From: Gammaproteobacteria bacterium
Lineage (GTDB): Bacteria > Pseudomonadota > Gammaproteobacteria > Granulosicoccales > Granulosicoccaceae
Assembly: GCA_019634245.1 (NCBI GenBank)
Contig: JAHQVR010000045.1
Coordinates: 1-18,949, forward strand
Direction of reading: 5' to 3'
DNA length: 18,949 nucleotides
The notes beneath the pieces were generated by a model that did no database searches, was not told the origin of the DNA, and saw nothing but the letters and a program-made list of their open reading frames with translations. Shown in pieces: positions 8,128 to 15,677 of the stretch. Every line of letters starts with the position of its first letter. The first letter of the stretch is position 1. The translations under genes and the position numbers were made by a program.

Positions 8128-9351
8128 ATGCGAACTCTTATTTCATTTGCAGCGCTGTTTCTATCGGTCGCGCTGTTGCAGCTTAGCAGTGGTGCCATTT
8201 CACCCTTGGATGCATTAGGGGGGCTTAAAAGCGGATTCAGCACCACTGAAGTCGGGCTGTTGGGCTCTGCTCACTTTGTAGGATTTTTCATAGGGTGTTG
8301 GTTAGCACCCCGTTTGATAGGTACGATTGGTCATTCGCGCACTTTTGCCACATTCGCTGCCTGCGGTGCCATTGGGGCAGTCGGGCACCCGTTACTGATT
8401 GACCCGACCATTTGGGCCGGCTTAAGAGTGTTGACGGGATTCTGTGTAGCCGGCTGTTACACGGTAGTGGAAGCCTGGTTGCAAGAGCGGGTTACCAACG
8501 AGAACCGGGGGCGAGTGCTCGGGGTCTATCGCTCTGTAGACCTCGGCGCGTCACTCATGGCTCAACTAATGATCAGTGTGCTGGAGCCCGCTCACTATAT
8601 CGCCTATAACGTGCTCACCATTCTGTGTTGTGCTTCCTTGCTTCCCTTAGTAGTTACCAGGGTACAGCCTCCACAATCTTCAGTTGCACCTCGCCTTAGT
8701 CCATTGAAAACGTTCCGAGTATCGCCACTTGGTGCTTGCGGTGTTGCCGTAGCGGGTATTACGGCCGCATCTTTCAGAATGGTTGGCCCCGTTTACGGTC
8801 AACAGCTCGGTCTCGTTACTACCGAGATTGCTTATTTTCTTGCAGCGTTTGTACTCGGTGGTGCATTGGCTCAGGTTCCGGTTGGTTGGCTCGCCGATCG
8901 TTACGATAGGCGCTGGGTATTAATTATAGTATCGATGCTCTCGGTAGTCGCTTGTGCTGGTACCGTGCTATTCGGTAACGATTCGCAAACCTCAATTTTT
9001 ATCTCTGCGTTGCTTTTTGGCGGAGTTACTTTCCCGGTTTTTTCATTATCAGCTGCCCACGCCAATGATTTTTCCGAACCCGGGCAGGCAGTTGAATTAA
9101 ATGCATCTTTGATGTTCATATACGGAGTCGGTGCTATTGCGAGCCCGCTTTTTTCTTCCTATCTTATGCAAATCTCCGGTCCTGCCATGCTCTTTGTGAT
9201 GATTGCATGTGCACACTTAGCCTTAGCTATATTTGGTTTTTACCGAATGATTGCAGGTCCTCAAGCCGAGATCCGACGCCCTTACCGTTACTTGCCCAGA
9301 ACCAGCTTCGTATTGAGCCGATTGCTTCGCCGAGCCCAAAAACACGAGTAA
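8128..9351 (+). CDS. Major facilitator superfamily transporter (UMF2/YcaD-like)
   Basis: An inner-membrane secondary transporter of about 407 residues with roughly twelve hydrophobic segments. The VEAWLQERVTNENRGRVLGVY stretch (about 114-134) is characteristic of the YcaD-like MFS branch, and the MFS signature-like GWLADRYDRR at about 253-262 lies between the halves. The start is set at ATG 8128, immediately before the first membrane helix. A TTG at 8083 would add 15 polar residues; neither has a convincing ribosome-binding site. It lies 93 nt after aglK on the same strand, so it may receive read-through from the agl operon, but no family knowledge ties it to alpha-glucosides. The substrate is unknown. 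Confidence 0.82.
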   Translation: MRTLISFAALFLSVALLQLSSGAISPLDALGGLKSGFSTTEVGLLGSAHFVGFFIGCWLAPRLIGTIGHSRTFATFAACGAIGAVGHPLLIDPTIWAGLRVLTGFCVAGCYTVVEAWLQERVTNENRGRVLGVYRSVDLGASLMAQLMISVLEPAHYIAYNVLTILCCASLLPLVVTRVQPPQSSVAPRLSPLKTFRVSPLGACGVAVAGITAASFRMVGPVYGQQLGLVTTEIAYFLAAFVLGGALAQVPVGWLADRYDRRWVLIIVSMLSVVACAGTVLFGNDSQTSIFISALLFGGVTFPVFSLSAAHANDFSEPGQAVELNASLMFIYGVGAIASPLFSSYLMQISGPAMLFVMIACAHLALAIFGFYRMIAGPQAEIRRPYRYLPRTSFVLSRLLRRAQKHE

Positions 9352-9437
9352 GTACCGCTTTGCTATTCGTCGACTACGAAACAAGCCTTTGTGGTCATCC
9401 CACTTAGGATTAGAGATCTATACATCTATACCTAATT

Positions 9438-9481
9438 TACGTATTCTTGAAGACGTCGGTCGGTAAATCAAACAATACGTA
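9438..9481. repeat. Inverted repeat upstream of the GMC oxidoreductase gene
   Basis: Arms TACGTATT (9438-9445) and AATACGTA (9474-9481) with a 28-nt spacer, in the 155-nt gap between the MFS gene and the GMC gene. Each arm contains the palindrome TACGTA. It could be a regulator-binding pair, but 8-bp arms this far apart may arise by chance. No T-tract follows, so it is not a terminator, and I could not assign a promoter in this gap. Confidence 0.35.
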
Positions 9482-9506
9482 CTTTTAGAGACTCAGTGAT
9501 AGATAA

Positions 9507-11117
9507 GTGCTCGAATACGACTACATCGTTATAGGTTCCGGGTCGGCCGGTTCAGTGGTTAGCAACCGCCTGTCCGCCGATCCAGATGCCCGAGTGCTAG
9601 TGCTGGAGTCCGGTGGATCGGATCACCATTTTTGGCTAAAGCTTCCGGTGGGTTATTTTCGATCCATCTACGATCCGCGTTTTTCCCGCAGTTTCAAAAC
9701 TGAGCCTTGCTTCGGCGACGGGTACCGAGGTATTGAGTGGCCCAGAGGGCATGTCGTGGGTGGTTCAAGTTCCATCAATGGATTGATTTATATACGAGGG
9801 CAGCACCAAGACTTCGATGACTGGGCTGCGCTTGGCGCGGATCAATGGTCATTCAAAGAAGTACTGTCGCACTTCAAGGCATTGGAATGTTATTCGGGTC
9901 CGGAAGGTGAATTTCGAAGTCAATCGGGTGAACTGTCTGTGTCCGATCTACGCAATGAGAACCCTGCCTGTGCAGCCTGGCTTGCGGCTGCTCAAGAATA
10001 TGGTTTGCCATTCAATTCTGATTTCAATGGTAAGAGCACATTTGGTGTAGGCTCGTATCAGTTGTCACTGGCAAAGCGTTTAAGACATAGCGCCGCCGGA
10101 GCATTCTTGAGACCTGCACTATCACGGTCCAATCTGACGCTGATAAAACACGCCCACGTTTCAAAAATACTGATTGAAAATGGTAGAGCCGTGGGCGTTG
10201 AGTGGGTATCTGATGGAAGGCAGATACAAGCACGTGCAAGTAGCGAGGTGATTGTTTCTGCTGGCACGTTGCAGACACCACAAATCCTTCAGCTTTCTGG
10301 TATTGGGCCAGCACACTTACTTCAACAACACGATATAAAAGTTCACGCTGATTCTCCAGAGGTGGGCGAGAACCTCCAAGATCATTATCAAATGCGTATG
10401 GTGGTCAAACTCAAGGAATGTCTGTCCCTGAATGATGAGATTCGTAATCCACTCAAACTTGCCAAAATGACCCTTGATTGGCTTGCCGCGGGGAAGGGTG
10501 CACTTACTGTTGGTGCTGGCCAAGTCGGCGGTGCCGCCTGTACTCGATACGCCGTAGACCATCGCCCTGACATTCAATTTAATGTCATGCCATTGTCGGT
10601 GGATAAACCGGGCACCCCTTTACACAAGTACTCGGGCTTTACTGCCTCGGTTTGGCAATGTCATCCGCACAGTCGAGGGTCCGTTATCATTCAGTCTAAC
10701 GATCCGTTTGCACAACCAAAAATTACCGCAAATTACCTATCGTCTCAGCATGATCGCGATGTGATGGTTGAGGCGATCAAAACGCTCCGGAAAATACATG
10801 AACAACCTGCTTTTAAAAACCTTTGGGATAGTGAGGTTGTACCTGGCTCAAATGTTCAATCGGATGAAGATATTTTAAACGCCATTCGGCACGGTGGAGG
10901 GACCGTTTTTCATCCCGTAGGTACGTGCAGAATGGGTAACGATGAACGATCAGTGCTTGATCCACAACTAAGGGTAAGAGGTGTGGATGGATTGCGCGTT
11001 ATCGATGCATCGGTGATGCCTAAGATCACCTCGGCAAACACACAGGCACCCACCATGATGATCGGGCAGAAAGGTGCGTCCATGATTCAGCATAATTCCC
11101 AGGTTCGATTTAATTAA
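9507..11117 (+). CDS. GMC-family FAD-dependent oxidoreductase (choline/alcohol dehydrogenase-like)
   Basis: A 536-residue flavoprotein that oxidises an alcohol group. The ADP-binding motif VIGSGSAGSVVSNRLS (8-23) with Glu34 for FAD ribose, GMC signature 1 around RGHVVGGSSSINGLIYIRG (80-98), and signature 2 SAGTLQTPQILQLSGIGP (251-268) are intact. The catalytic pair is His469 (FHPVGTCRMG) and Asn511 (SANTQAP), the His/Asn arrangement of choline and alcohol dehydrogenases. The start is GTG 9507; the preceding in-frame codon is TAA. There is no signal peptide, so it is cytoplasmic or bound to the inner face of the membrane. It is too generic to call BetA, and no betaine aldehyde dehydrogenase or BetI lies nearby. 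It may be co-transcribed with the MFS gene; substrate unknown. Confidence 0.9.
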   Translation: MLEYDYIVIGSGSAGSVVSNRLSADPDARVLVLESGGSDHHFWLKLPVGYFRSIYDPRFSRSFKTEPCFGDGYRGIEWPRGHVVGGSSSINGLIYIRGQHQDFDDWAALGADQWSFKEVLSHFKALECYSGPEGEFRSQSGELSVSDLRNENPACAAWLAAAQEYGLPFNSDFNGKSTFGVGSYQLSLAKRLRHSAAGAFLRPALSRSNLTLIKHAHVSKILIENGRAVGVEWVSDGRQIQARASSEVIVSAGTLQTPQILQLSGIGPAHLLQQHDIKVHADSPEVGENLQDHYQMRMVVKLKECLSLNDEIRNPLKLAKMTLDWLAAGKGALTVGAGQVGGAACTRYAVDHRPDIQFNVMPLSVDKPGTPLHKYSGFTASVWQCHPHSRGSVIIQSNDPFAQPKITANYLSSQHDRDVMVEAIKTLRKIHEQPAFKNLWDSEVVPGSNVQSDEDILNAIRHGGGTVFHPVGTCRMGNDERSVLDPQLRVRGVDGLRVIDASVMPKITSANTQAPTMMIGQKGASMIQHNSQVRFN

Positions 11118-11213
11118 CTGAGCCTAATGTCGTCGCCAAAGTACTGATATCACTAAAATTCGTCAAAAGGTAAAAATACTCTTACTAGCTCGAGCGCCCA
11201 ATCAGTGTTAATA

Positions 11214-11242
11214 CTCCCACTGACATGATCATTAATTGGGAG
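11214..11242 (+). promoter_or_regulatory. Possible Shine-Dalgarno-sequestering stem-loop
   Basis: CTCCCA (11214-11219) is complementary to TGGGAG (11237-11242), with a 17-nt loop. The right arm contains the GGGAG ribosome-binding site that sets the start at 11251. When folded, it would hide the site. The stem is only 6 bp, so this may be coincidental. Confidence 0.35.
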
Positions 11243-11250
11243 ATGTGGAA

Positions 11251-12450
11251 ATGCCGATACCTATTCCCAGCAAAAGAGGTTGGTTAGGCAGAATGTTCTC
11301 AAGAGCACTGTTCGTTGTCATTTTATTTATCGCTTTCCATGCCAATCTTTATGCAGGTTGTTTTCCCAACTATTCCTACGAATCTATAGAACCATTGCTT
11401 ATTCAAGAAGATAAAGTAGCACTCCGAGACTATCTTATAGAAAACCATGGCCCCGAATCCGACTTTTCTCAGAGCACCAACTCCCGCCTTGAGCTGAACG
11501 AAAGCATGGTTCGCCACATCGCGACCGAGCTCGTCATTGGAATATTTGAATCACTACCGTTTGAAACCAATGAAAGAACTAAATTCATAAAATCACACAG
11601 CAGAGATATTACTAATGATTTTTTTAATGGCATCAGAGCCGCTTGTTTAGAAATTATGGAAGGGTCCTCATTACGAGACATCGATGCTTCTGCCAAAGAA
11701 TCAACCGATTTAGTGGGAGGCAATTCAGACTACTACTTTTATCTCGGCACTTCCAATTCATTAACGAAAGATGGTGACTTCGATTCAGGCCTTGAGGCAG
11801 CCTTGGTATCAACTAGCGTGTACCGATACAGAAACTTTCCGCTTCTGGGCAAATCCATGCCTGATTCTAGAAAAAAACTACTCGGTCGAGTAGAGCTTGT
11901 GTATGCCGAAATTGGTCAGATTGATGACGACGAAGTTGATTCAGTAGATAGCACGCAACTAAACCCGTTTGCAGTCGGCGGCGGCTACCTTAGATTTAAC
12001 ATGAGCGTGGATCCGTACTTTACGCAAAATAACAATACCGAGGGAGTAGGGCTTCGCATAGGTACCGGCTTCAGCACCCATCCGTTTACAGAATCTGAAA
12101 ACATTGACACCAGCGCTCGCTTGTTTGGTGGCGTTGTATTTAAGGCAAATTATGGCAATGACCAATTTGGTAGAAAAGGTAAAGGCGAGATATTTATAGG
12201 TATTGCCCGTGATAACTTCTGGAAATACTCACAACTATCGGAAACGGCAGATACCTTAAAAATAAACGAATCCGACCGTGTCATCATTGATGGAAGTTTA
12301 GATTTACCCGGTGTGTTCGAATCGAAGAATGTTCGGCTACTCACCCGGTTCTACAGCGACATTCCCGCTAGCGGTGATGGCCCCAGGAACATTCGCTTCA
12401 GCCTAATATTTACCATAAACATTGGTAAGCTCTTTAACCTAAATTTGTAG
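11251..12450 (+). CDS. Unrecognised exported protein with a helical N-half and beta-rich C-half, possibly outer membrane
   Basis: I do not recognise a family. The protein is about 399 residues from ATG 11251, chosen for the GGGAG ribosome-binding site 8 nt upstream; a TTG at 11236 would add five residues. A basic N-terminus and hydrophobic stretch (about 18-32) form a signal peptide with likely cleavage after NLYA (35). Cys37 follows, but Tyr at the -3 position makes a lipoprotein unlikely. Residues 42-155 are charged and probably helical, with little low-complexity sequence. From about 158 to the end, alternating hydrophobic/polar stretches (YYFYLG, GGGYLRFNMSVD, ARLFGGVVFKANYG, GEIFIGIARD, IRFSLIFTINIG) look like amphipathic beta strands, and the chain ends in hydrophobic residues. 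That fits an outer-membrane barrel or a beta-sandwich. It is monocistronic and convergent with the DUF3750 gene. Confidence 0.7.
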   Translation: MPIPIPSKRGWLGRMFSRALFVVILFIAFHANLYAGCFPNYSYESIEPLLIQEDKVALRDYLIENHGPESDFSQSTNSRLELNESMVRHIATELVIGIFESLPFETNERTKFIKSHSRDITNDFFNGIRAACLEIMEGSSLRDIDASAKESTDLVGGNSDYYFYLGTSNSLTKDGDFDSGLEAALVSTSVYRYRNFPLLGKSMPDSRKKLLGRVELVYAEIGQIDDDEVDSVDSTQLNPFAVGGGYLRFNMSVDPYFTQNNNTEGVGLRIGTGFSTHPFTESENIDTSARLFGGVVFKANYGNDQFGRKGKGEIFIGIARDNFWKYSQLSETADTLKINESDRVIIDGSLDLPGVFESKNVRLLTRFYSDIPASGDGPRNIRFSLIFTINIGKLFNLNL

Positions 12451-12513
12451 GTAATCTCGAAAGAGACACACGTCTGCCTCTTAGACTGGGTCGAACTCGC
12501 TGTCCTGGCAGAG

Positions 12514-13305
12514 TTACTGAATTGAGTAGTACTCCTTGCGCCGGACATCGTCCATTCCAATACGCCCAACACCGGGAAGTTTGATCGCAGGTGGCCACAT
12601 GTCTACTCCAGCAGAGAGACCGAACAAGTTGACTTCGACACCTTCTTCTAAGGACGCAAGCAGCCCTGCATACCCTCCAAACGACAATTGCCCACCCATA
12701 TGACTGGGTGTTATGGCTGCAACTCGGCCGAATGGCAGATAATCCTTTCCAACGGCGGTTGTGGGTAGTTCCAATTGCAATTCAGGGATGTGATGTGCCA
12801 GCCAAGCGATGTAGGTATTGCTGTTTGGGCCAGGCCATACTTGATACTTATCGGCATAGGGATAATTGGTAGACGCAGCGTACAGTCGATCAATCATTTC
12901 ATCAACTTGATCATCACCACGAATCTCACGGAGTAATGTGGGTCGATTTCCGTACCAATAAGCATCGGGTGAGCCCCGCCGAATGCGAACAGCGCTATCA
13001 GTCCACCGCAGCGCGTAGCCCAAAACCTCAAATCGTGTGTAGTAATTTTCACTACTACGCTTTGTCGCAATCCAAGTATGTACGCCAATCGCACCTCTCC
13101 AGCGTGCGGCGCGAGCAGCATACACTTGGATGATGGCGTCGCCAGTGGAGGCGTCAGGTGCTTGGTCGCTGCTATCTCTTCGCAATTCCCACCATGCCGC
13201 GCTAGTGCCTGTATGGTGGGCTGCCAACATGCAACCAACAGGCATGAAAAAGAACACCCCGATTATCACCACAATGCGAATGAACAATCGAAACAGTTTT
13301 TTCAT
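12514..13305 (-). CDS. DUF3750 family membrane-anchored protein
   Basis: A 263-residue protein matching the DUF3750 family as I know it: WRGAIGVHTWIATK (69-82) and YPYADKYQVWPGPNSNTYIAWL (148-169) are its conserved blocks. A single hydrophobic segment (about 7-28) acts as membrane anchor or signal, placing the rest in the periplasm. Cys25 follows it, but the preceding residues PVG are not a standard lipobox. The conserved His76 and Asn-rich PGPNSNT motif suggest an active or binding site, but no function is established for the family. It is a single gene with about 260 nt to its upstream neighbour and converges on the exported protein gene, 63 nt from stop to stop. Confidence 0.82.
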   Translation of the reverse strand: MKKLFRLFIRIVVIIGVFFFMPVGCMLAAHHTGTSAAWWELRRDSSDQAPDASTGDAIIQVYAARAARWRGAIGVHTWIATKRSSENYYTRFEVLGYALRWTDSAVRIRRGSPDAYWYGNRPTLLREIRGDDQVDEMIDRLYAASTNYPYADKYQVWPGPNSNTYIAWLAHHIPELQLELPTTAVGKDYLPFGRVAAITPSHMGGQLSFGGYAGLLASLEEGVEVNLFGLSAGVDMWPPAIKLPGVGRIGMDDVRRKEYYSIQ

Positions 13306-13565
13306 AGACTGTAAACATTCATAGGAAGTTAAAGGTTATACGCTGCAACCCGCGCCAGATAGCTGGATTAGCTCAATATATTGACATTAATCCTAATAAA
13401 GGGTTCCAAAACCACAGCTTAACAGTGGTAACAATAGCGCCATGGAACACGTCGAACGTTTTGACCTATTGAGCTCTGTGGTTGTGTGATCCAGTCGGAA
13501 TAGCCTAAGGGTATTTATACCATCGGTTCGCACTTTTTCAGTGCGCTGATGGAAATAGTTTGGGG
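13306..13565. other. Intergenic region between the aldo/keto reductase and DUF3750 genes
   Basis: A 260-nt non-coding stretch that should hold the 3' end of the minus-strand operon and the DUF3750 promoter. Two weak stem-loops are visible: CGCACT/AGTGCG (13529-13545, 5-nt loop, with flanking CATC/GATG) and ACCAC/GTGGT (13411-13429), the latter followed by TTTT when read on the minus strand. Neither is a convincing terminator. A TTGACA at 13381-13386 on the plus strand has no -10 box and no gene downstream. I find no clear DUF3750 promoter. Confidence 0.4.
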
Positions 13566-14390
13566 TTAATCGAATTTCGGTGCCCAGGGCACCAGAGATT
13601 TATCCACGATTCGATAATTATTTTGGGTCAACTCATCTACTAAGGCCATATCAACATCGCTTAATTGAAAATCGATGATGTCGAAATTCGCTTTAATGTT
13701 GGTCGGATTGGTGGACATCGTGTTCACCGATACGCCCTTTTGGAGAATCCAACGTTGTGCGATTTGAGCGGCAGATTTGCCATATTTCTCACCAATCTTT
13801 GTCAATGCCGGATACTTGAATATCTCACCTCTGGCCACAGCACAGTAGGCGGCCAGCGGAATACCAGTCTCTTCGCTGACAGATAATAATATCTCTTGAT
13901 TCAGCAAAGGATGAAACTCAACCTGATTGACCACAATGGGGATGTTGGAAATGGTTTTCGCTTCACGCATCATTGTTGAATTGAAGTTCGATACTCCAAT
14001 ATGTCGGGCAAATCCTCGGTCATAAGCGCTTACCAGAAGATCCAGCGCAGGGGCGATATTGAAATCTGGCGGCGGCCAATGTAGCAGTAATACATCGACA
14101 TAATCGGTTTGCAAGGCCTCCAAGCTACGCTCCACGGACGGCAGGAATACGTTTTTAGAGTAATTGGTGTGTTCCACTTTTGTGGTGACAAAAAACTCGT
14201 CTCGTGGGATACCGGTGGCACTGAGCGCTTTCCCGGTGTCAGATTCATTTTGATACATCTGGGCTGTATCAATTGCTCGATACCCTATCTCCACCGCCGT
14301 GGAGATTGCTTCCATACATTGATCGCCGGTGAGTGGATACGTGCCAAATCCACACTGACGATGGCGTTCAGAATACACACCTTTAACCAT
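13566..14390 (-). CDS. Aldo/keto reductase (2,5-diketogluconate reductase-like)
   Basis: A cytoplasmic NAD(P)H-dependent carbonyl reductase of the AKR superfamily, about 274 residues. The catalytic tetrad is visible as Asp41 and Tyr46 (YRAIDTAQMYQNE), Lys71 (VTTKVEH) and His104 (LLLHWP). The barrel is complete and VNQVEFHP (about 154-161) is conserved. The usual phosphate-binding stretch (IPKS...R..N) reads NTMSTNPTNIKANF (about 223-236), lacking the Lys and Arg that grip the 2'-phosphate of NADPH. ATG 14390 is preferred because GGGA lies 6 nt upstream; GTG 14402 would add four residues. It is last in the minus-strand operon behind the DUF1479 gene, so it probably reduces or oxidises a sugar-derived carbonyl made in that pathway. 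The exact substrate is unknown. Confidence 0.9.
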   Translation of the reverse strand: MVKGVYSERHRQCGFGTYPLTGDQCMEAISTAVEIGYRAIDTAQMYQNESDTGKALSATGIPRDEFFVTTKVEHTNYSKNVFLPSVERSLEALQTDYVDVLLLHWPPPDFNIAPALDLLVSAYDRGFARHIGVSNFNSTMMREAKTISNIPIVVNQVEFHPLLNQEILLSVSEETGIPLAAYCAVARGEIFKYPALTKIGEKYGKSAAQIAQRWILQKGVSVNTMSTNPTNIKANFDIIDFQLSDVDMALVDELTQNNYRIVDKSLVPWAPKFD

Positions 14391-14420
14391 TGGAGTTCCC
14401 ACCGTGAACTTAGCGAATCG

Positions 14421-14435
14421 GCCGGTTAAACCGGC
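14421..14435. repeat. Intercistronic palindrome between the DUF1479 and aldo/keto reductase genes
   Basis: GCCGGTTAAACCGGC is a perfect palindrome around its central base, starting immediately after the DUF1479 stop codon on the minus strand. It can form a short GCCGG/CCGGC hairpin in the transcript. With no T-tract it is more likely an mRNA-stability or coupling element than a terminator. Confidence 0.45.
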
Positions 14436-15677
14436 TTAGGCCATAGCCATCTGCCTTTTGCCGAGATCTGTAAGGTCATCCATGGTTGCGCGTCCATTAA
14501 AATCCACTTCGTAGTCCTCTGGCGCAAAGTCAGGTGCGCTGCGCCCTTCCTTGAAATGCGCCGCCTGACGCTGTGCATACGCTTCGTTTTTTGTGCAAGC
14601 CGGACTCGCTCCGATGTAAATTACACTGGCATAGTTATCTCCATTGTGCTCATTACCCACGGCGTGTATTACATCGGGATGCCACCAAACGGTGTCCCCG
14701 GGCTCCACCGTTTGAATCGTAGTGAGAGCCTGATAGATATCACCATGCCATTGCTCGTTGACACCCAGAGCACGGCCTGGACTAGCTAAGCAAAGCTCAT
14801 CGTCGGGAATATCATCCTGTAGTGCTCGCAATAGTACATACCCGATAGCTTTTGCAATGGGTAAAAGCTGAAGCGTTCCGTCATTGGGCCCTTGCTCCGT
14901 TAGTGCAGTCCATCCCTGAAAGGTTCTGAACATGGAACTCACAGCAGGTGACGCATACTCCCGGGTTTGTGTTCTATAGGCTGCTCGCCATGGGTTGTAG
15001 TCGTCCAGCTTACCTTGAAATATTGGTTTATAGATTTGTTGGAATGCCGGATCGACCCAACGCTCATAGGAACCGGCGTCCATATGCGGGGACAAACCGA
15101 GGGTCGTGTCACCCGGTGCTCTGCGGCGGGTACGATCAGCATAGCTGTAGTCCAAATCGGGATCGAATTCAGGCCCAGCGGGTGCGTTGATATCCCAAAG
15201 TCGATTCAAAAACCGCTTAGTAAGGGCCATCGATTCAGCTTGCCTGGCCATGACTTGTGGGCGAGACCAATACACCCCGAATATTTGAGGCTTGGCATCT
15301 TTCAAATCCCCAAAATAGTTGTCGAGGCCAGCTTTTTCCTTTGCCTTATCGTAGTACTGATTAACATCGAGATATTGGCCAAGTTCGTCATTCCAGTCTT
15401 CTGCTTGAGAACGGCTGAATACCCTGCGCACAATGGCACATCCACGCTGACGAATTTGCTCAATATCCTTTGATGAAACAGCATTCTGCTCAATCTGAGA
15501 AAACGACAACTCGGGAACTACCGATTGATTCTTCTCTCTTAAATCAACAATATTCTGAGCGGCAGCTAGCATGGCATCCCGACATTTGGAAAAGTGATCA
15601 GCCACATTGTTATTATCTTTCAGTGCTTTTTTTGTTTCTAAGATAAATGGCGCTGGATTGAATTCAGAGTCACTCAT
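14436..15677 (-). CDS. DUF1479 (YbiU-like) putative Fe(II)-dependent dioxygenase
   Basis: A 413-residue protein of the DUF1479 family (E. coli YbiU is the familiar member), with a double-stranded beta-helix fold like the Fe(II)/2-oxoglutarate oxygenases. A candidate metal triad is visible: His198-x-Asp200 (LSPHMDAGSYERW) and His338 (DVIHAVGNEHN). GDTVWWHPDVIH (328-338) is the typical strand before the distal histidine. No Arg or Lys occurs in the 20 residues after His338, where many 2-oxoglutarate oxygenases bind the co-substrate. There is no signal peptide, so it is cytoplasmic. Its ATG overlaps the end of the LacI gene by 8 nt, indicating translational coupling. Its substrate is unknown; the operon suggests a sugar or sugar-linked compound. 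Confidence 0.88.
   Translation of the reverse strand: MSDSEFNPAPFILETKKALKDNNNVADHFSKCRDAMLAAAQNIVDLREKNQSVVPELSFSQIEQNAVSSKDIEQIRQRGCAIVRRVFSRSQAEDWNDELGQYLDVNQYYDKAKEKAGLDNYFGDLKDAKPQIFGVYWSRPQVMARQAESMALTKRFLNRLWDINAPAGPEFDPDLDYSYADRTRRRAPGDTTLGLSPHMDAGSYERWVDPAFQQIYKPIFQGKLDDYNPWRAAYRTQTREYASPAVSSMFRTFQGWTALTEQGPNDGTLQLLPIAKAIGYVLLRALQDDIPDDELCLASPGRALGVNEQWHGDIYQALTTIQTVEPGDTVWWHPDVIHAVGNEHNGDNYASVIYIGASPACTKNEAYAQRQAAHFKEGRSAPDFAPEDYEVDFNGRATMDDLTDLGKRQMAMA

Noticed and set aside
14967..15473. 168-codon open frame on the plus strand inside the DUF1479 gene
   Set aside because: Antisense to a conserved enzyme with intact motifs, no ribosome-binding site evidence, and no family features.
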